From the NCBI GenBank assembly GCA_965228415.1, contig OZ245814.1, forward strand, positions 8,618,001-8,682,000: a DNA stretch of 64,000 nucleotides, read 5' to 3'. The notes under the pieces were generated by a model. The model had not been told where the DNA came from. It did not search any database and saw nothing but the letters and a program-made list of their open reading frames with translations. Shown here in pieces: positions 49,701-58,648 of this stretch. Source of the stretch: Agaribacillus sp965228415. Lineage in GTDB: Bacteria; Bacteroidota; Bacteroidia; Cytophagales; Cyclobacteriaceae. A program made the translations under genes and the position numbers. Each line of letters opens with the position of its first letter. Positions within the stretch are counted from its first letter, which is position 1.

Positions 49701-50118
49701 GATTGACGTAAATATCCAGCAGGCCGTCATTATTGATATCAACCACACAGGTTCCGGTTGCCCACCCTTCCATGCCTGTCATTCCGGCTTGTTTGGTGAT
49801 ATCCTGGAATTTAAAATCTCCTTTATTAAGAAAAAGCTTGTTTGATTGATTGTTACAGGTGAAAAACAAATCGATCAAACCATCTTTATTAAAATCACCT
49901 GCGGAAACACCCCCTCCGTTAAAAAAATACATGTAACTAAAAACGTTAAACTCAGAGCGCTGTGCAGGCATATTTTGAAAATCCAGTCCGGTTACGTCTT
50001 CTCTCAGCAGTTGGAATTGATAAGTTGTTTCCTGTTTTTCGGTACACCCAAAAAACAGGAGTGCCGGATAAAGTATCAGGGTGACCAGTTTTTTATGGTA
50101 AATTGTTCTTATTTTCAT
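46768..50118 (-). CDS. FG-GAP/VCBS-repeat lipoprotein with UnbV/ASPIC domain (second copy)
   Basis: 1116 residues, lipoprotein signal (YPALLFFGC). Many FG-GAP repeats with calcium-loop motifs such as DFNKDGLIDLFF, DINNDGLLDIYV and DFDGDGDVDLIAG should form one or two beta-propellers. An ASPIC/UnbV domain lies near residues 535-590 (NAIGATLMVFKG, SIIVVWPDQ), followed by more repeats that open with MVSREGPAVAVGDVNGDG. The first 26 bp overlap the end of the preceding paralogous gene, so translation is coupled. It is probably a large calcium-dependent surface binding protein. No catalytic motif is visible; function is unknown. Confidence 0.93.
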   Translation of the reverse strand: MKIRTIYHKKLVTLILYPALLFFGCTEKQETTYQFQLLREDVTGLDFQNMPAQRSEFNVFSYMYFFNGGGVSAGDFNKDGLIDLFFTCNNQSNKLFLNKGDFKFQDITKQAGMTGMEGWATGTCVVDINNDGLLDIYVNQIGNYKSIAGKNQLYVCAGVENGIPRFEDKAAEYGLDLVGFATQAAFFDYDLDGDLDMYQLNHSLHQNGTFGQKKSFEGTFHPTSGDKLMKNENGRFIDVTPQANINSTVVGYGLGIVTGDLNHDGWPDLYIGNDFHENDYLYINQQDGTFKEVLTESMVHTSRFSMGVDFGDINNDGQLEVISLDMHPYDPYILKSSLGEDTYSIFQFKLGYGYNPQFARNNLQLNNGDGTFSEIGLFSDIYATDWSWAPLFMDFDLDGYKDLFVSNGIPRRMNDIDYANYRKSNEDIKWQTIMGMVEDKDFNTVIEKMPKIKIPNKFFRNTRDLKFEDMQQLVKGNVNSFSNGSTYADLDNDGDLDIIVNNIQDEPFIYKNLTIENNQGNKHFLSIQLKGPQENVNAIGATLMVFKGKEKIIYENYPTRGYQSSVALGFNVGIEDPGAVDSIIVVWPDQSYERLENPSYDQLWTIEWRPDLQTFNYNLLNQPPSYPVAFKDISESVGIDFTHEENPFVEFNREGLIPFMVSREGPAVAVGDVNGDGLEDLFLGSSKRGKSVLYLQNEAGTFDENTPMIITQDSIFEDVDAVFADVENDGDLDLVIAAGGNEYWGDSEYLQQRIYLNDGSGNFDNKIYFEDAFLTASCVLPADFNQDGLVDFFFGARAVPWNYGKKPTSFLFLNKGNNQFENVAEKLSPELSKVGLVKDGRWADLDKDGDLDLVLAVGWEPIKIFLNENERFTEKEVGKYKGWWNFVLPHDFDGDGDVDLIAGNIGKNTKFKPTDEQPLKLYVEDFDDNGQIEQILTYFFGGKEIPFANYQELTQQLPSLKKKYLYSKDLAAATISEIFGDEKLNNAETLEANTLESAYFENIDGALNFKMHALPDELQFSTLESAVTFQSPENGASHVLLGGNFYDCNIEMGMYDANYGSLLSISETNQMTVHPVGSLNISGQVRKIKSIKIGDDHCLIWAKNNDKLQIIQPVAH

Positions 50119-53100
50119 GCCAAGTGTTGATTTTAAAAAGTTTAGGTTTTTTGTTGTTAATGGCTGCCAGGATGTGTTTTTCCTCTTTTATATTCAATGG
50201 AAGAAATTGTTTCACATCACCTTTTATAAAAAATCCTGATGTCTGGCTTCCCAACGTTTCAAAGTTTCCATCGCCTTTATTAATTAATACATGTCCAAAG
50301 CTGGCGTCTAATTTTGAGAATTGAGGTGTAAATCCTGAGTCGTTACCGCCGATGATTAAGTCGGCCTTTCCATCCCCGTTTAGGTCTGTGCAGTATATGT
50401 CACAGACGCAGGAAAATTGTACCGCCGGCGGCAATGGTACCATTGTAAAGTTACCGTCTCCGTTGTTTAAGGCTACACTGGATTTGAACCAATTGCCCTC
50501 TTTTACCTGGACGGTTTTAAGGATGTCCTCGGAAAAAAGTGCCTGTATGGATCTGGTAGCGTATTCAGTATGTTTAAGGTTTTGCTTTTTGAGGCTTACA
50601 ATTTGTTCGGTTAGCTCTTTTTTTGTAGCCGTTGGCATATCATTGCCATTGATATTGCGGGTTACTATTTTTTCGATACCGCCATTGTTGTCAAAATCGC
50701 CAAGCCAAAGTTTGGCTGGTGTCTCAGACGAACCGGTAAAGTAAAAGTTCTCCCCCCTGTTTCCTAAAACCAGGTCTTCATCGCCGTCACCGTCCAGGTC
50801 ATTGGATATGACCGTGTACCACCAACCGCTGTATTCCAGGAGATTAGATTTTTTTTCCTGGAACCGGCCATTAGTCTTTTCAAAGATGCGCGGACTCATC
50901 CATTCCCCTGTGATTACCAGCTCCTTCCCGGTGTCACCGGTTAGGTCGACCAGGGTAGCATCGGTTATCATACCAAGATTTTCCAGGGCCGGAAATAGAG
51001 TGTTACCAACGTTTTGGAATTTACCATTCCCATCATTTTCATAAAGAAAGCTCGGAGGGGAGATCCCATATTTGTTAGGGATGCTCCTGCTGCCCACAAA
51101 GAGGTCTGTGTCCCCGTCCTCATCCATATCAAAAGGCAAAGCCACTGCGGTATTATAACCATTGTTGGGAAGCCCGTCCTGGCTGAACGAAAAACTTCCC
51201 TTGCCATTGTTGAGATATAATCTGTCCTGCATTAGCTGAGAATGTTCCGGCCATTGGTTTCCACCCGACCCGACAAAAAGATCTAAATCGCCATCCTGGT
51301 CCACATCGAAGAATTCGGCCGCCGTGTCCTCGTAGTAGGCGTGTTTCACAAAAGTCTCTTGTTTGGATAGCATAAACCCATTTACGGTCTGTATATATAG
51401 CTTCCCTTCTTTTTTTGCGGCATCACCGATGAAAATATCATCCAAACCATCCCCATTGACATCACCGACAGCTGCTTTAGGCCCCTCTCTGGATACCATT
51501 CTCATGATCAAACCCTCCTGATAAAAATCAACAAAGGCATTTTCCTGATGAGACTCCAGGGATGTTGGAACCTCATATAATACCTGCCGTGCATTCTGCC
51601 GATAAGGTGTTTTGACTTCAATCAATGTGTTATTGACTTGATTGTAATCAACTACCAGTGTGGTATCGGGTGGAGGAGTAAGTTGTGTGTATTTTGTCTG
51701 ATCCGGCCAGATTATGACCAATGAATCAATGATCCCGGAGGTGCCCAAACCAAAAACCAGGTTATAGTCTATAGATGATTGGAATCCCCGGGAAGGGATC
51801 ATCTGAAAACTCAATATCTGGTTGTCTTTATATAAATGAACTTTGGTGCCAATAGCAAAGGTATTTTGTGGTGGCCCCTTTAGCCGGACTTTCAAATAAT
51901 GATTATCCAATAGTGATTCGCTATTATTTCGATAAACAAAAACCTCCTGGTTAAGGTTGTTGACAATTAAGTCCAGATCACCGTCATTGTCCAGGTCACC
52001 ATAGGCGGCGCCATTGGAAAATGACGGGGTTTCGAAACCGCGTTGTTCTCCTGCATCCAGGAAAGTCAGGTCACCGTTATTATAAAAAAACTTATTTAAT
52101 TGCGGTTCGGAAGGCATTTTATCCAGGACCTTTTGCATGTCTTCTTTTTCGCCGGTTAAGGCCATTTTTTGCGCAATTTCATTGGCGAAAAAATCCATAA
52201 AATCCTGGTCGGTAACATCCTGATAGACACCATTGCAAACATATATGTCCCGGAAGCCATCGTTATCGGCATCGAACATTAACGCTCCCCAACTCCAATC
52301 GGAAGCTGAAGTGCCGCTGTACCAGGATATTTCACTGAACGACTGGTTTTTATTATTGTACTGCAGGGTATTGTGCATGTACTGATGATAAAAATCTCTT
52401 TTGAGCTTGAGGTCATAAATGTTGTAATTTTCAAAAAGGGTTTTGGTTTTTAGTCGGTATTCGTCATCAGGCAGCATTTCCGTTACAAAAATTTCAGGAA
52501 AACCATCGTTGTTCAGGTCAGCCATATCTGCACCCATTGAGGAGAGGCTGATATGTTCCATCCAATTCATAATATCTTCCTTAAAGGTGCCGTTGCCCTG
52601 ATTGATATAAAGATAGTCGCGCTCGAAAAAGTCATTGGATACATACATATCCGGGAGGTGGTCGCCGTTAATATCTCCAATGGTGATCCCCAGCCCGAAT
52701 CCGATTAGACTACCGTAGATTCCAGCTTCGCGTGTGACATCAGTAAAGTGGCCGGCATCGTTTCTCAGCAATTTGTCACCGCCTCCTTTAATAAAATCCT
52801 TTACAGGCCAGTCATGGGCGTATAACTCTCTTTTATCACTATAGTTTAGGGTATTGACCGGAATGAAACTGTTATTGAGTATGTAAGCATCTAAATCACC
52901 ATCCTGGTCATAATCGAAAAAGGCGGCGTGGGTAGTGTAGCCATTTTCATTGAGATTATAATCTTTTGCTTTTTCGCTAAAGGTCAGGTCGCCATTGTTG
53001 ATAAATAATTCATTTTCCTGATCATCTTTTTGGACATACCCGGCATTGCAAACGTAGATATCTAACAGGCCGTCATTATTAATATCGACCATGATGACAC

Positions 53101-53437
53101 CTGTACTCCAGCTTTTTGTCCCCATGACACCTGCGGACTCGGTAATATCTTCAAAATTGAAGTTCCCTTTGTTGAGAAAAAGCCTGTTGTCACCCAGATT
53201 GCTGGTGAGATATACATCGCTAAGTCCGTCATTGTTTATGTCCCCGATAGCAACCCCTCCGCCGTTGTAAAAGTTACGATAACTAAAAATATTAAAGTCT
53301 TCCGTGTTCTCGACTTTATTAAAAAAATCAATACCACAATTTTTCGAAGGAATTCGTTCAAACAACTTTTTACTTTGCCTGGTAGAACACCCCGAAACAA
53401 TGAAGGCACATAGCAAAACATATTTTATTTTTTTCAC
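50093..53437 (-). CDS. FG-GAP/VCBS-repeat lipoprotein with UnbV/ASPIC domain (first copy)
   Basis: 1114 residues, a paralogue of the next gene with the same layout. It has a lipoprotein signal (LLCAFIVSGC), FG-GAP repeats (DINNDGLSDVYL, DFDYDQDGDLDAYIL-like), an ASPIC/UnbV domain near 520-585 (TFAIGTKVHLYK, SLVIIWPDQT) and a second repeat block starting MVSREGPKAAVGDVNGDG. It follows susD by 182 bp of strongly structured spacer and overlaps the second copy by 26 bp. Nearly equal length and shared order show a tandem gene duplication that is old enough for clear divergence. It probably acts with SusCD at the outer membrane. Confidence 0.93.
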   Translation of the reverse strand: MKKIKYVLLCAFIVSGCSTRQSKKLFERIPSKNCGIDFFNKVENTEDFNIFSYRNFYNGGGVAIGDINNDGLSDVYLTSNLGDNRLFLNKGNFNFEDITESAGVMGTKSWSTGVIMVDINNDGLLDIYVCNAGYVQKDDQENELFINNGDLTFSEKAKDYNLNENGYTTHAAFFDYDQDGDLDAYILNNSFIPVNTLNYSDKRELYAHDWPVKDFIKGGGDKLLRNDAGHFTDVTREAGIYGSLIGFGLGITIGDINGDHLPDMYVSNDFFERDYLYINQGNGTFKEDIMNWMEHISLSSMGADMADLNNDGFPEIFVTEMLPDDEYRLKTKTLFENYNIYDLKLKRDFYHQYMHNTLQYNNKNQSFSEISWYSGTSASDWSWGALMFDADNDGFRDIYVCNGVYQDVTDQDFMDFFANEIAQKMALTGEKEDMQKVLDKMPSEPQLNKFFYNNGDLTFLDAGEQRGFETPSFSNGAAYGDLDNDGDLDLIVNNLNQEVFVYRNNSESLLDNHYLKVRLKGPPQNTFAIGTKVHLYKDNQILSFQMIPSRGFQSSIDYNLVFGLGTSGIIDSLVIIWPDQTKYTQLTPPPDTTLVVDYNQVNNTLIEVKTPYRQNARQVLYEVPTSLESHQENAFVDFYQEGLIMRMVSREGPKAAVGDVNGDGLDDIFIGDAAKKEGKLYIQTVNGFMLSKQETFVKHAYYEDTAAEFFDVDQDGDLDLFVGSGGNQWPEHSQLMQDRLYLNNGKGSFSFSQDGLPNNGYNTAVALPFDMDEDGDTDLFVGSRSIPNKYGISPPSFLYENDGNGKFQNVGNTLFPALENLGMITDATLVDLTGDTGKELVITGEWMSPRIFEKTNGRFQEKKSNLLEYSGWWYTVISNDLDGDGDEDLVLGNRGENFYFTGSSETPAKLWLGDFDNNGGIEKIVTRNINGNDMPTATKKELTEQIVSLKKQNLKHTEYATRSIQALFSEDILKTVQVKEGNWFKSSVALNNGDGNFTMVPLPPAVQFSCVCDIYCTDLNGDGKADLIIGGNDSGFTPQFSKLDASFGHVLINKGDGNFETLGSQTSGFFIKGDVKQFLPLNIKEEKHILAAINNKKPKLFKINTWHENKNNLP

Positions 53438-53500
53438 CTTGGGATAAGTCTGGGTTAGTTATTAAAAAATGACATTAAATTTTAAGCGTTGGTTTAAACA

Positions 53501-53535
53501 ATTTACCACAAAGACCATTGGTCTTTGTGGTAAAT
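53501..53535. terminator. 16-bp stem palindrome between susD and the FG-GAP genes
   Basis: ATTTACCACAAAGACC (53501-53516) pairs perfectly with GGTCTTTGTGGTAAAT (53520-53535) around a three-base centre. No T-tract follows on the minus strand, so it looks more like an attenuator, RNA-processing or mRNA-stabilising hairpin inside the operon than a simple terminator. A protein-binding palindrome is the alternative. Confidence 0.6.
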
Positions 53536-53537
53536 AT

Positions 53538-53572
53538 CCAACCGGTATTAGATAGGGTATCATCCCGGTTGG
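53538..53572. repeat. Second hairpin in the susD/FG-GAP spacer
   Basis: CCAACCGG (53538-53545) pairs perfectly with CCGGTTGG (53565-53572), and the loop contains its own GATA-GGG-TATC hairpin (53551-53561). It stands two bases from the 16-bp palindrome, so the transcript would form two hairpins in a row shortly after susD. Confidence 0.55.
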
Positions 53573-53619
53573 GTGATAAACGGTAACGTGTTAAAATATA
53601 TTAAAGCAAGAATGAACCA

Positions 53620-55143
53620 TTAATAGTTTGGATTTTGACTTAAATTAGGGTTGACCGCCAATGCCGTACTGGGAATGGGGAAGAATAACCTTTCCGTTCC
53701 AGAGACCGGTTTTTGGGTATAAGCATCGAGATACTTTCCAAACCGTATCAGATCCTGGCGTCTGTGTCCCTCCCAGTAGAGCTCAAAGCCCCGCTCGTCC
53801 AGTATGCCGTCAAGATCAATCGTAGCTAAATCGGCAACGCCTCTTTTTTGCCTGATTTGGTTTACCAGGGCCAGTGCTTCTGCCGTACTTCCCCCGCTTC
53901 GCAAAATTGCTTCGGCCTTCATCAGTAATACGTCAGAATAGCGATAAAAAACCAGGTCATTATCCACGTTATCACCATTGTCATAATCCGGTGGGTATTT
54001 AATAACCCTGACTCCGGTAACCTCAAAATTACTTTCGGTCTCGATTAATTTAATGTCCTTGGTGAAAATCAGCGGGTTGCCTGGCCTGTCGGTAAGCGCT
54101 GTCCCGTTTTCATCAAATTGTTGTCCTTCCAGGAAGCCTACTTTAAGTCCTGACCGGTCTGTTACGCCATCATAATCAGCGCTTTTTCGCACGTCGGCGT
54201 CGTCAAATTTGTCATAAAAATCCGCGATGGTGGCAAAGCCATTCCAACCACTGGGGTTATTATTGTAGTGCAAGGTACAAAACCACCTGGACCGGACGTT
54301 GTTACCAGTGCCTCGTGATCGTCCCGGTATATTTTCATAGGTAAATATATTTTCCGTAGATATTGTACCATTGCTCGGAGCGAAATTATCGTAAAAATTG
54401 TCTGCTACCTCGTAGCCGTTAGCGGCAATTTGGTCTGCCAGTGCAATTACCTGTGCCAAATCGCTGCCCTCAAATGTAGGGCTTGAACGGCTGGTGAAAG
54501 CTCCTTTGTTTAAATAGGCTTTCATCAACAAAACCCTGGCGGCATCCTTATTAGCAGCGGTGACAGGCCCATCCGGCAGATCATTCATGATGGCTTCCGT
54601 CTCACTTATAACAAAATCGACGGCTTCCACCCCTGTTAGCACTTGAGGAGGTAATAATAAATTTTCACCGGGCTCTCTTACCGGTACCTGCCCCCAGCCA
54701 TCAGCAACCGCAAAAACAGCAAATGCCCTTAGAAAACGAGCTTCTGCGGCTTGTGCAGCGGTGGGTTGAAAACTCAATACATTAGTTGCACTAAACACAA
54801 CTTGTAGTAGTTCGTTAAATGTATCGCCCAGAAAGGCATGGTCGGCATTCCAGGTGTGATCATGTAAAACTCTCCAAACACCGTTATCGTCCCAGTCACC
54901 AGCTCTGGTGGGGCCAATGGTTTCGTCGGTAGTGTGCTGGCTTGCCGCCCACCACCTTGACTGGTCTATAAAGGGAGAATGCATCGCGTTGTAGGTACCC
55001 TGGATCAAGGCATCTACTTCCGTTATTTCGAGGGCTTGTGAAAGATCCAGGTCTTCCTGCAGGTCTTCGTCCAAGTCACAGGAGAGTAGTGAAAGGAACA
55101 TGGCCGTGCCCAGAAAATATATAAATTTGTTAGTTATTTTCAT
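53620..55143 (-). CDS. SusD/RagB-family outer-membrane nutrient-binding lipoprotein
   Basis: 507 residues with a lipoprotein signal (lipidated Cys22, LSLLSC) and the SusD fold. It has TPR-like helices with ARFLRAFAVFAVADGWGQVP near residue 140, and the C-terminal family ending RQDLIRFGKYLDAYT and NPNLSQNPNY. SusD proteins form the lid on the SusC channel and bind the incoming ligand. It starts 42 bp after susC on the same strand, the standard pair. The ligand cannot be deduced; the neighbouring genes include no glycoside hydrolase on this strand. Confidence 0.97.
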   Translation of the reverse strand: MKITNKFIYFLGTAMFLSLLSCDLDEDLQEDLDLSQALEITEVDALIQGTYNAMHSPFIDQSRWWAASQHTTDETIGPTRAGDWDDNGVWRVLHDHTWNADHAFLGDTFNELLQVVFSATNVLSFQPTAAQAAEARFLRAFAVFAVADGWGQVPVREPGENLLLPPQVLTGVEAVDFVISETEAIMNDLPDGPVTAANKDAARVLLMKAYLNKGAFTSRSSPTFEGSDLAQVIALADQIAANGYEVADNFYDNFAPSNGTISTENIFTYENIPGRSRGTGNNVRSRWFCTLHYNNNPSGWNGFATIADFYDKFDDADVRKSADYDGVTDRSGLKVGFLEGQQFDENGTALTDRPGNPLIFTKDIKLIETESNFEVTGVRVIKYPPDYDNGDNVDNDLVFYRYSDVLLMKAEAILRSGGSTAEALALVNQIRQKRGVADLATIDLDGILDERGFELYWEGHRRQDLIRFGKYLDAYTQKPVSGTERLFFPIPSTALAVNPNLSQNPNY

Positions 55144-55185
55144 GAGTAATTTATTTTTTACTAATAGCTATTAAAACGGCAACTA

Positions 55186-58100
55186 TTAAAATGAAAAATT
55201 CAACCCAAGTATGAAAGTTCTTGGAGTAGGATATGGCGTATACTCAATACCAAAGGAAGGAACGCCATCCCTTGATTTATCCGTGTTTACTTCAGGGTCA
55301 AATCCGGAGAAATCCGTTAACACAAACAAGTTCTGACCCGTGAGTGAAATCCTGACATTTCTTATTCCTGAGATAACGTCGTCGAGGCTATAACTAATGG
55401 AAAAGTTGGTCATTTTAAGGTAATCACCGTCTTCCAGGTATCTTGAGGACGCCTTAATAGAATTGGCCTGGTCCTCCCTGATGGGACCTCCGATCAAATC
55501 AGCGCCGACATTACGGGAACCGAGGTTTCCAATGGGTATGACCGTGTTTAAGGTATTGTTATAGATTTGGTGGCCAAAAGCACCATTGAAATTCATCACA
55601 AAGCTGAAGTTTTTATAAGACAGATTCGTGTTTAAACCCAAAAGCACATCGGGATTCGGGTCTCCCAGGTAGAAGAAGGAGTTACCATCATCGGTGAGGT
55701 TATCAAATCCAGTCTCATTAAATCCAAGCCATTCCCGCAGGTAAAATGAATTTAGTGGCTGATCGCTTTCAAGCCGTTGAATGGTAGTATTTGAAATCCC
55801 TTGTCCGTGAAGTTCACCGGTAAGTACGGCCGGACCATTGTAATCCTGTAATTCATTGCTTAAGAATGAGGTATTGACACCTACTTCCAGGCTAAGCTCT
55901 TCCTTTGAAATAATCAATCCATTCAAGGCCAGCTCAACACCTTTATTGATTACCTGACCATCTAAATTGGTCCAGAATCTACCGGCGGGAGCGGGTTGGA
56001 TGGTGGAGAAATTAAATAACAGATCTTTGGTTGTCTTATGGAAATAATCGATGCTACCGGTCAGTTTTGCGCCAAATACGGCAAAGTCAACGCCTGCATT
56101 GATTGTGGTGGAGGTTTCCCATTGTAAATCGGGGTTCGCCACGTTTTCAAGACCGGTAAATGTACCGTCAGATCCTAACTGAAATCTCTCCTGGGCAGCG
56201 CCGGCTGGAAATTCCTGATTTCCGGTCTGTCCCCAGCCCAATCTTAACTTCAAATTGTCAAATGAACCTGTTGACAAGAATTCTTCGTTGGTCAGGTTCC
56301 AGGCAACTGCAAATGATGGGAAAACGCCATATCTGTTATTTTCTCCGAATTTACTGGATCCGTCGGCCCTTACGGTGGCAGTTAATAAATACTTACTGTT
56401 AATATTGACATTAGCCCTCCCAAAAAACGACTGCAACTTTGAAGATGGATCGGTCTGGGACCTGCCGTCAGTATGCGTGAAAATGGTGCGGCTTTCCTGT
56501 GAAGAGTTTTGAAGAATGTCCAGGTAGGAGAGTTCATCTGTCAGAAAATCTTTTCCTGAAAAAGAAAGCCGCTTATTGTCGAATTGCTGGAATTCATAAC
56601 CAACTACCGCGTTCAGGCTTATCCCGGAGGTTATTTCAGTATTGTAACTCAGGGTTTGGGTGTATTGCTGAGTATTTAATTCATTCGTTCCATAGCTGGC
56701 CCAGCCTCTTCCTTCCACACCCTGTACATTGATGAAATCTCGAATTTGAGTTTCCCTGACACCGGTGCTTCGGTTGAGGCTTACCAGCAATTTATAAACC
56801 AGATTGTCTGTGATCTTAAACGAAGGCGAAACACTCGCCAATACGGTGGTGACCCTGGCTTCATCATCATAAGCCGCCAAATAAGCCAATGGGTTAATAG
56901 TTGTTGAGCCCAGCTCAATGTCAAATTGCCCGTTTGCCAGGCGTAACGGCCTGGTGGGATTCCACTGCAGCGCCTGACCTAATACATCACCGGTAAAACC
57001 GGCATTGTTTGTTACCGGAGCAATATTTTCATCTGTATGCGCCACAAAGACATTAAAGTCAACAGAGAACCGGTCATTGTCAAAGAAATCATAAGACCCG
57101 TTCAGGCTGGCAGTATATTTTTTAATGCCGCTGTCCTCGATGATCCCATCCTGGTCCAGGTAGGAAGTTGATACCCGGTAACTGCCCTTGTCACTGCCTC
57201 CGCTTACAGAAATGTTATAATTTTGTGTAGTAGCTGTTCTGAAGACAGCGTCCATAGCATCTTCATTGCCCCCAAAATCACCTACAGTCAGCCCGTAATC
57301 ATCCAAAGCTGACCGGTAGCCGTCGCCGTCCAGAATATCTATTTCCCTTAAAATACTACTGACGCCAAAGGAGGCGCCAAAGTCAATTTTTGGGTCGCCG
57401 GAAGCACCTTTTTTAGTGGTGATAATAATCACGCCGTTGGCCCCTCTTGAACCATAGATAGCTGTTGCCGAAGCATCTTTTAGCACCTCCATGGATGCAA
57501 TGTCATTGGGATTCAGGAAATTAAGTGGGTTAGAATCGCCTGAGTCACCCTGCCCACTGCCTGATCCTCCGATTTCTCCGGGAGAGGGTTTGGCAGATCT
57601 TCCATCCAATGGAATGCCGTCAACCACATATAGTGGCTGGTTGCCTGTCCTTACCGAAGAGTTTCCCCTTATCCTTACCGTTGAACTACCTCCCGGTGTT
57701 CCATCGTTGTTAAAGATTTGCACCCCGGCAGCTTTTCCCTGCAATAGCTGGTCCGGTGACGTAAAAACGCCTTTATTAAAATCCTCTTCCCTCACCGAAG
57801 TTACCGCCCCGGTTAAATCACTCTTTTTTACACTTCCATATCCAATCACAACAACCTCAGATAATTGTTGGACATCCGCGGATAGCTGTATGCTTAAAGA
57901 TGTCTGACCATTTACTGGCATTTCCTGTGCCAAAAAACCAATAGAGGTAAACACCAATATCGCGTCAGATGGAACGCTGATGGAATAGTTACCTTCAATA
58001 TCAGTTACGGTACCATTATTGGTACCTTTATGTAAAATGTTGACCCCAGGAATAGCTGACCCGTCCTCTGCGGACGTTACCTGACCGGCAACCGTAATTT

Positions 58101-58188
58101 CCTGTGCATTCACCTGAAAAGTCCAGGCAATAAGGAGCCACAGGAAAAACAATTTTTTCCAAAATAGATAAACTTGATTCATATGCAT
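55186..58188 (-). CDS. SusC/RagA-family TonB-dependent transporter
   Basis: 1000 residues. It has a signal peptide (to about residue 28, NAQEITV), a CarboxypepD_reg-like domain (about 30-110, GTVTDIEGNYSISVP), a plug domain (about 115-260, with VVVIGYGSVKKSDLTGAV and LYVVDGIPLDG), then a 22-strand barrel ending in LGLNFSF. It has no STN domain, so ECF sigma/FecR control is not expected. The susC start faces the GH31 start across 568 bp that carry two LacI-type sites. It forms the first gene of the SusCD/FG-GAP/haloperoxidase operon. Met3 (58182) is an alternative start. Confidence 0.97.
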   Translation of the reverse strand: MHMNQVYLFWKKLFFLWLLIAWTFQVNAQEITVAGQVTSAEDGSAIPGVNILHKGTNNGTVTDIEGNYSISVPSDAILVFTSIGFLAQEMPVNGQTSLSIQLSADVQQLSEVVVIGYGSVKKSDLTGAVTSVREEDFNKGVFTSPDQLLQGKAAGVQIFNNDGTPGGSSTVRIRGNSSVRTGNQPLYVVDGIPLDGRSAKPSPGEIGGSGSGQGDSGDSNPLNFLNPNDIASMEVLKDASATAIYGSRGANGVIIITTKKGASGDPKIDFGASFGVSSILREIDILDGDGYRSALDDYGLTVGDFGGNEDAMDAVFRTATTQNYNISVSGGSDKGSYRVSTSYLDQDGIIEDSGIKKYTASLNGSYDFFDNDRFSVDFNVFVAHTDENIAPVTNNAGFTGDVLGQALQWNPTRPLRLANGQFDIELGSTTINPLAYLAAYDDEARVTTVLASVSPSFKITDNLVYKLLVSLNRSTGVRETQIRDFINVQGVEGRGWASYGTNELNTQQYTQTLSYNTEITSGISLNAVVGYEFQQFDNKRLSFSGKDFLTDELSYLDILQNSSQESRTIFTHTDGRSQTDPSSKLQSFFGRANVNINSKYLLTATVRADGSSKFGENNRYGVFPSFAVAWNLTNEEFLSTGSFDNLKLRLGWGQTGNQEFPAGAAQERFQLGSDGTFTGLENVANPDLQWETSTTINAGVDFAVFGAKLTGSIDYFHKTTKDLLFNFSTIQPAPAGRFWTNLDGQVINKGVELALNGLIISKEELSLEVGVNTSFLSNELQDYNGPAVLTGELHGQGISNTTIQRLESDQPLNSFYLREWLGFNETGFDNLTDDGNSFFYLGDPNPDVLLGLNTNLSYKNFSFVMNFNGAFGHQIYNNTLNTVIPIGNLGSRNVGADLIGGPIREDQANSIKASSRYLEDGDYLKMTNFSISYSLDDVISGIRNVRISLTGQNLFVLTDFSGFDPEVNTDKSRDGVPSFGIEYTPYPTPRTFILGLNFSF

Positions 58189-58437
58189 TAGAGTTTAGTT
58201 TAAAAAGAATTAAATATGACTTTTCCTTTTTTCTATAATTTTTGATTTAGTGTGATAAATAGTATATAATTTAATGTCAACTATGTTCGATATAATTGAA
58301 TAGATTTTAACAATTAAGTGGTTGATCTCTGGTTTCTCGAAATTTTCAGTTAGCTCTTAAATCAATATTAAGAATAAAAACCCGAATTTCCATGAAATTT
58401 AGGCCGATTATGCGATGAAAATTAACGAAATCGGAAC

Positions 58438-58451
58438 CGCAAACGTTTGCA
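58438..58451. promoter_or_regulatory. LacI-family-like operator 1
   Basis: CGCAAACGTTTGCA contains the perfect 12-bp palindrome GCAAACGTTTGC and matches TGnAAnCGnTTnCA at 9 of 10 fixed positions, including the central CG typical of LacI/GalR sites. It lies about 250 bp from the susC start. No LacI-family gene is in the window. Confidence 0.55.
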
Positions 58452-58648
58452 ATAAAAAATTTCTAAAATTTATTTTTTTGATCGTGGAAAAAAATCGGAA
58501 AATGATAATTTCACTGGGCTCCCATATCAGAAATTAATAACCGTAAATTGTACTTTTTAAATATAACAATCTGAAAAGATTCGAACACAGTAAAGTGTAG
58601 AGGGGATATTGGACAGAATGTTACCTTTAAAAACAAAAAAAATAGTTA

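Noticed and set aside
53501..53535. CRISPR-type repeat
   Set aside because: The palindrome occurs once, with no spaced copies and no cas genes in the window.
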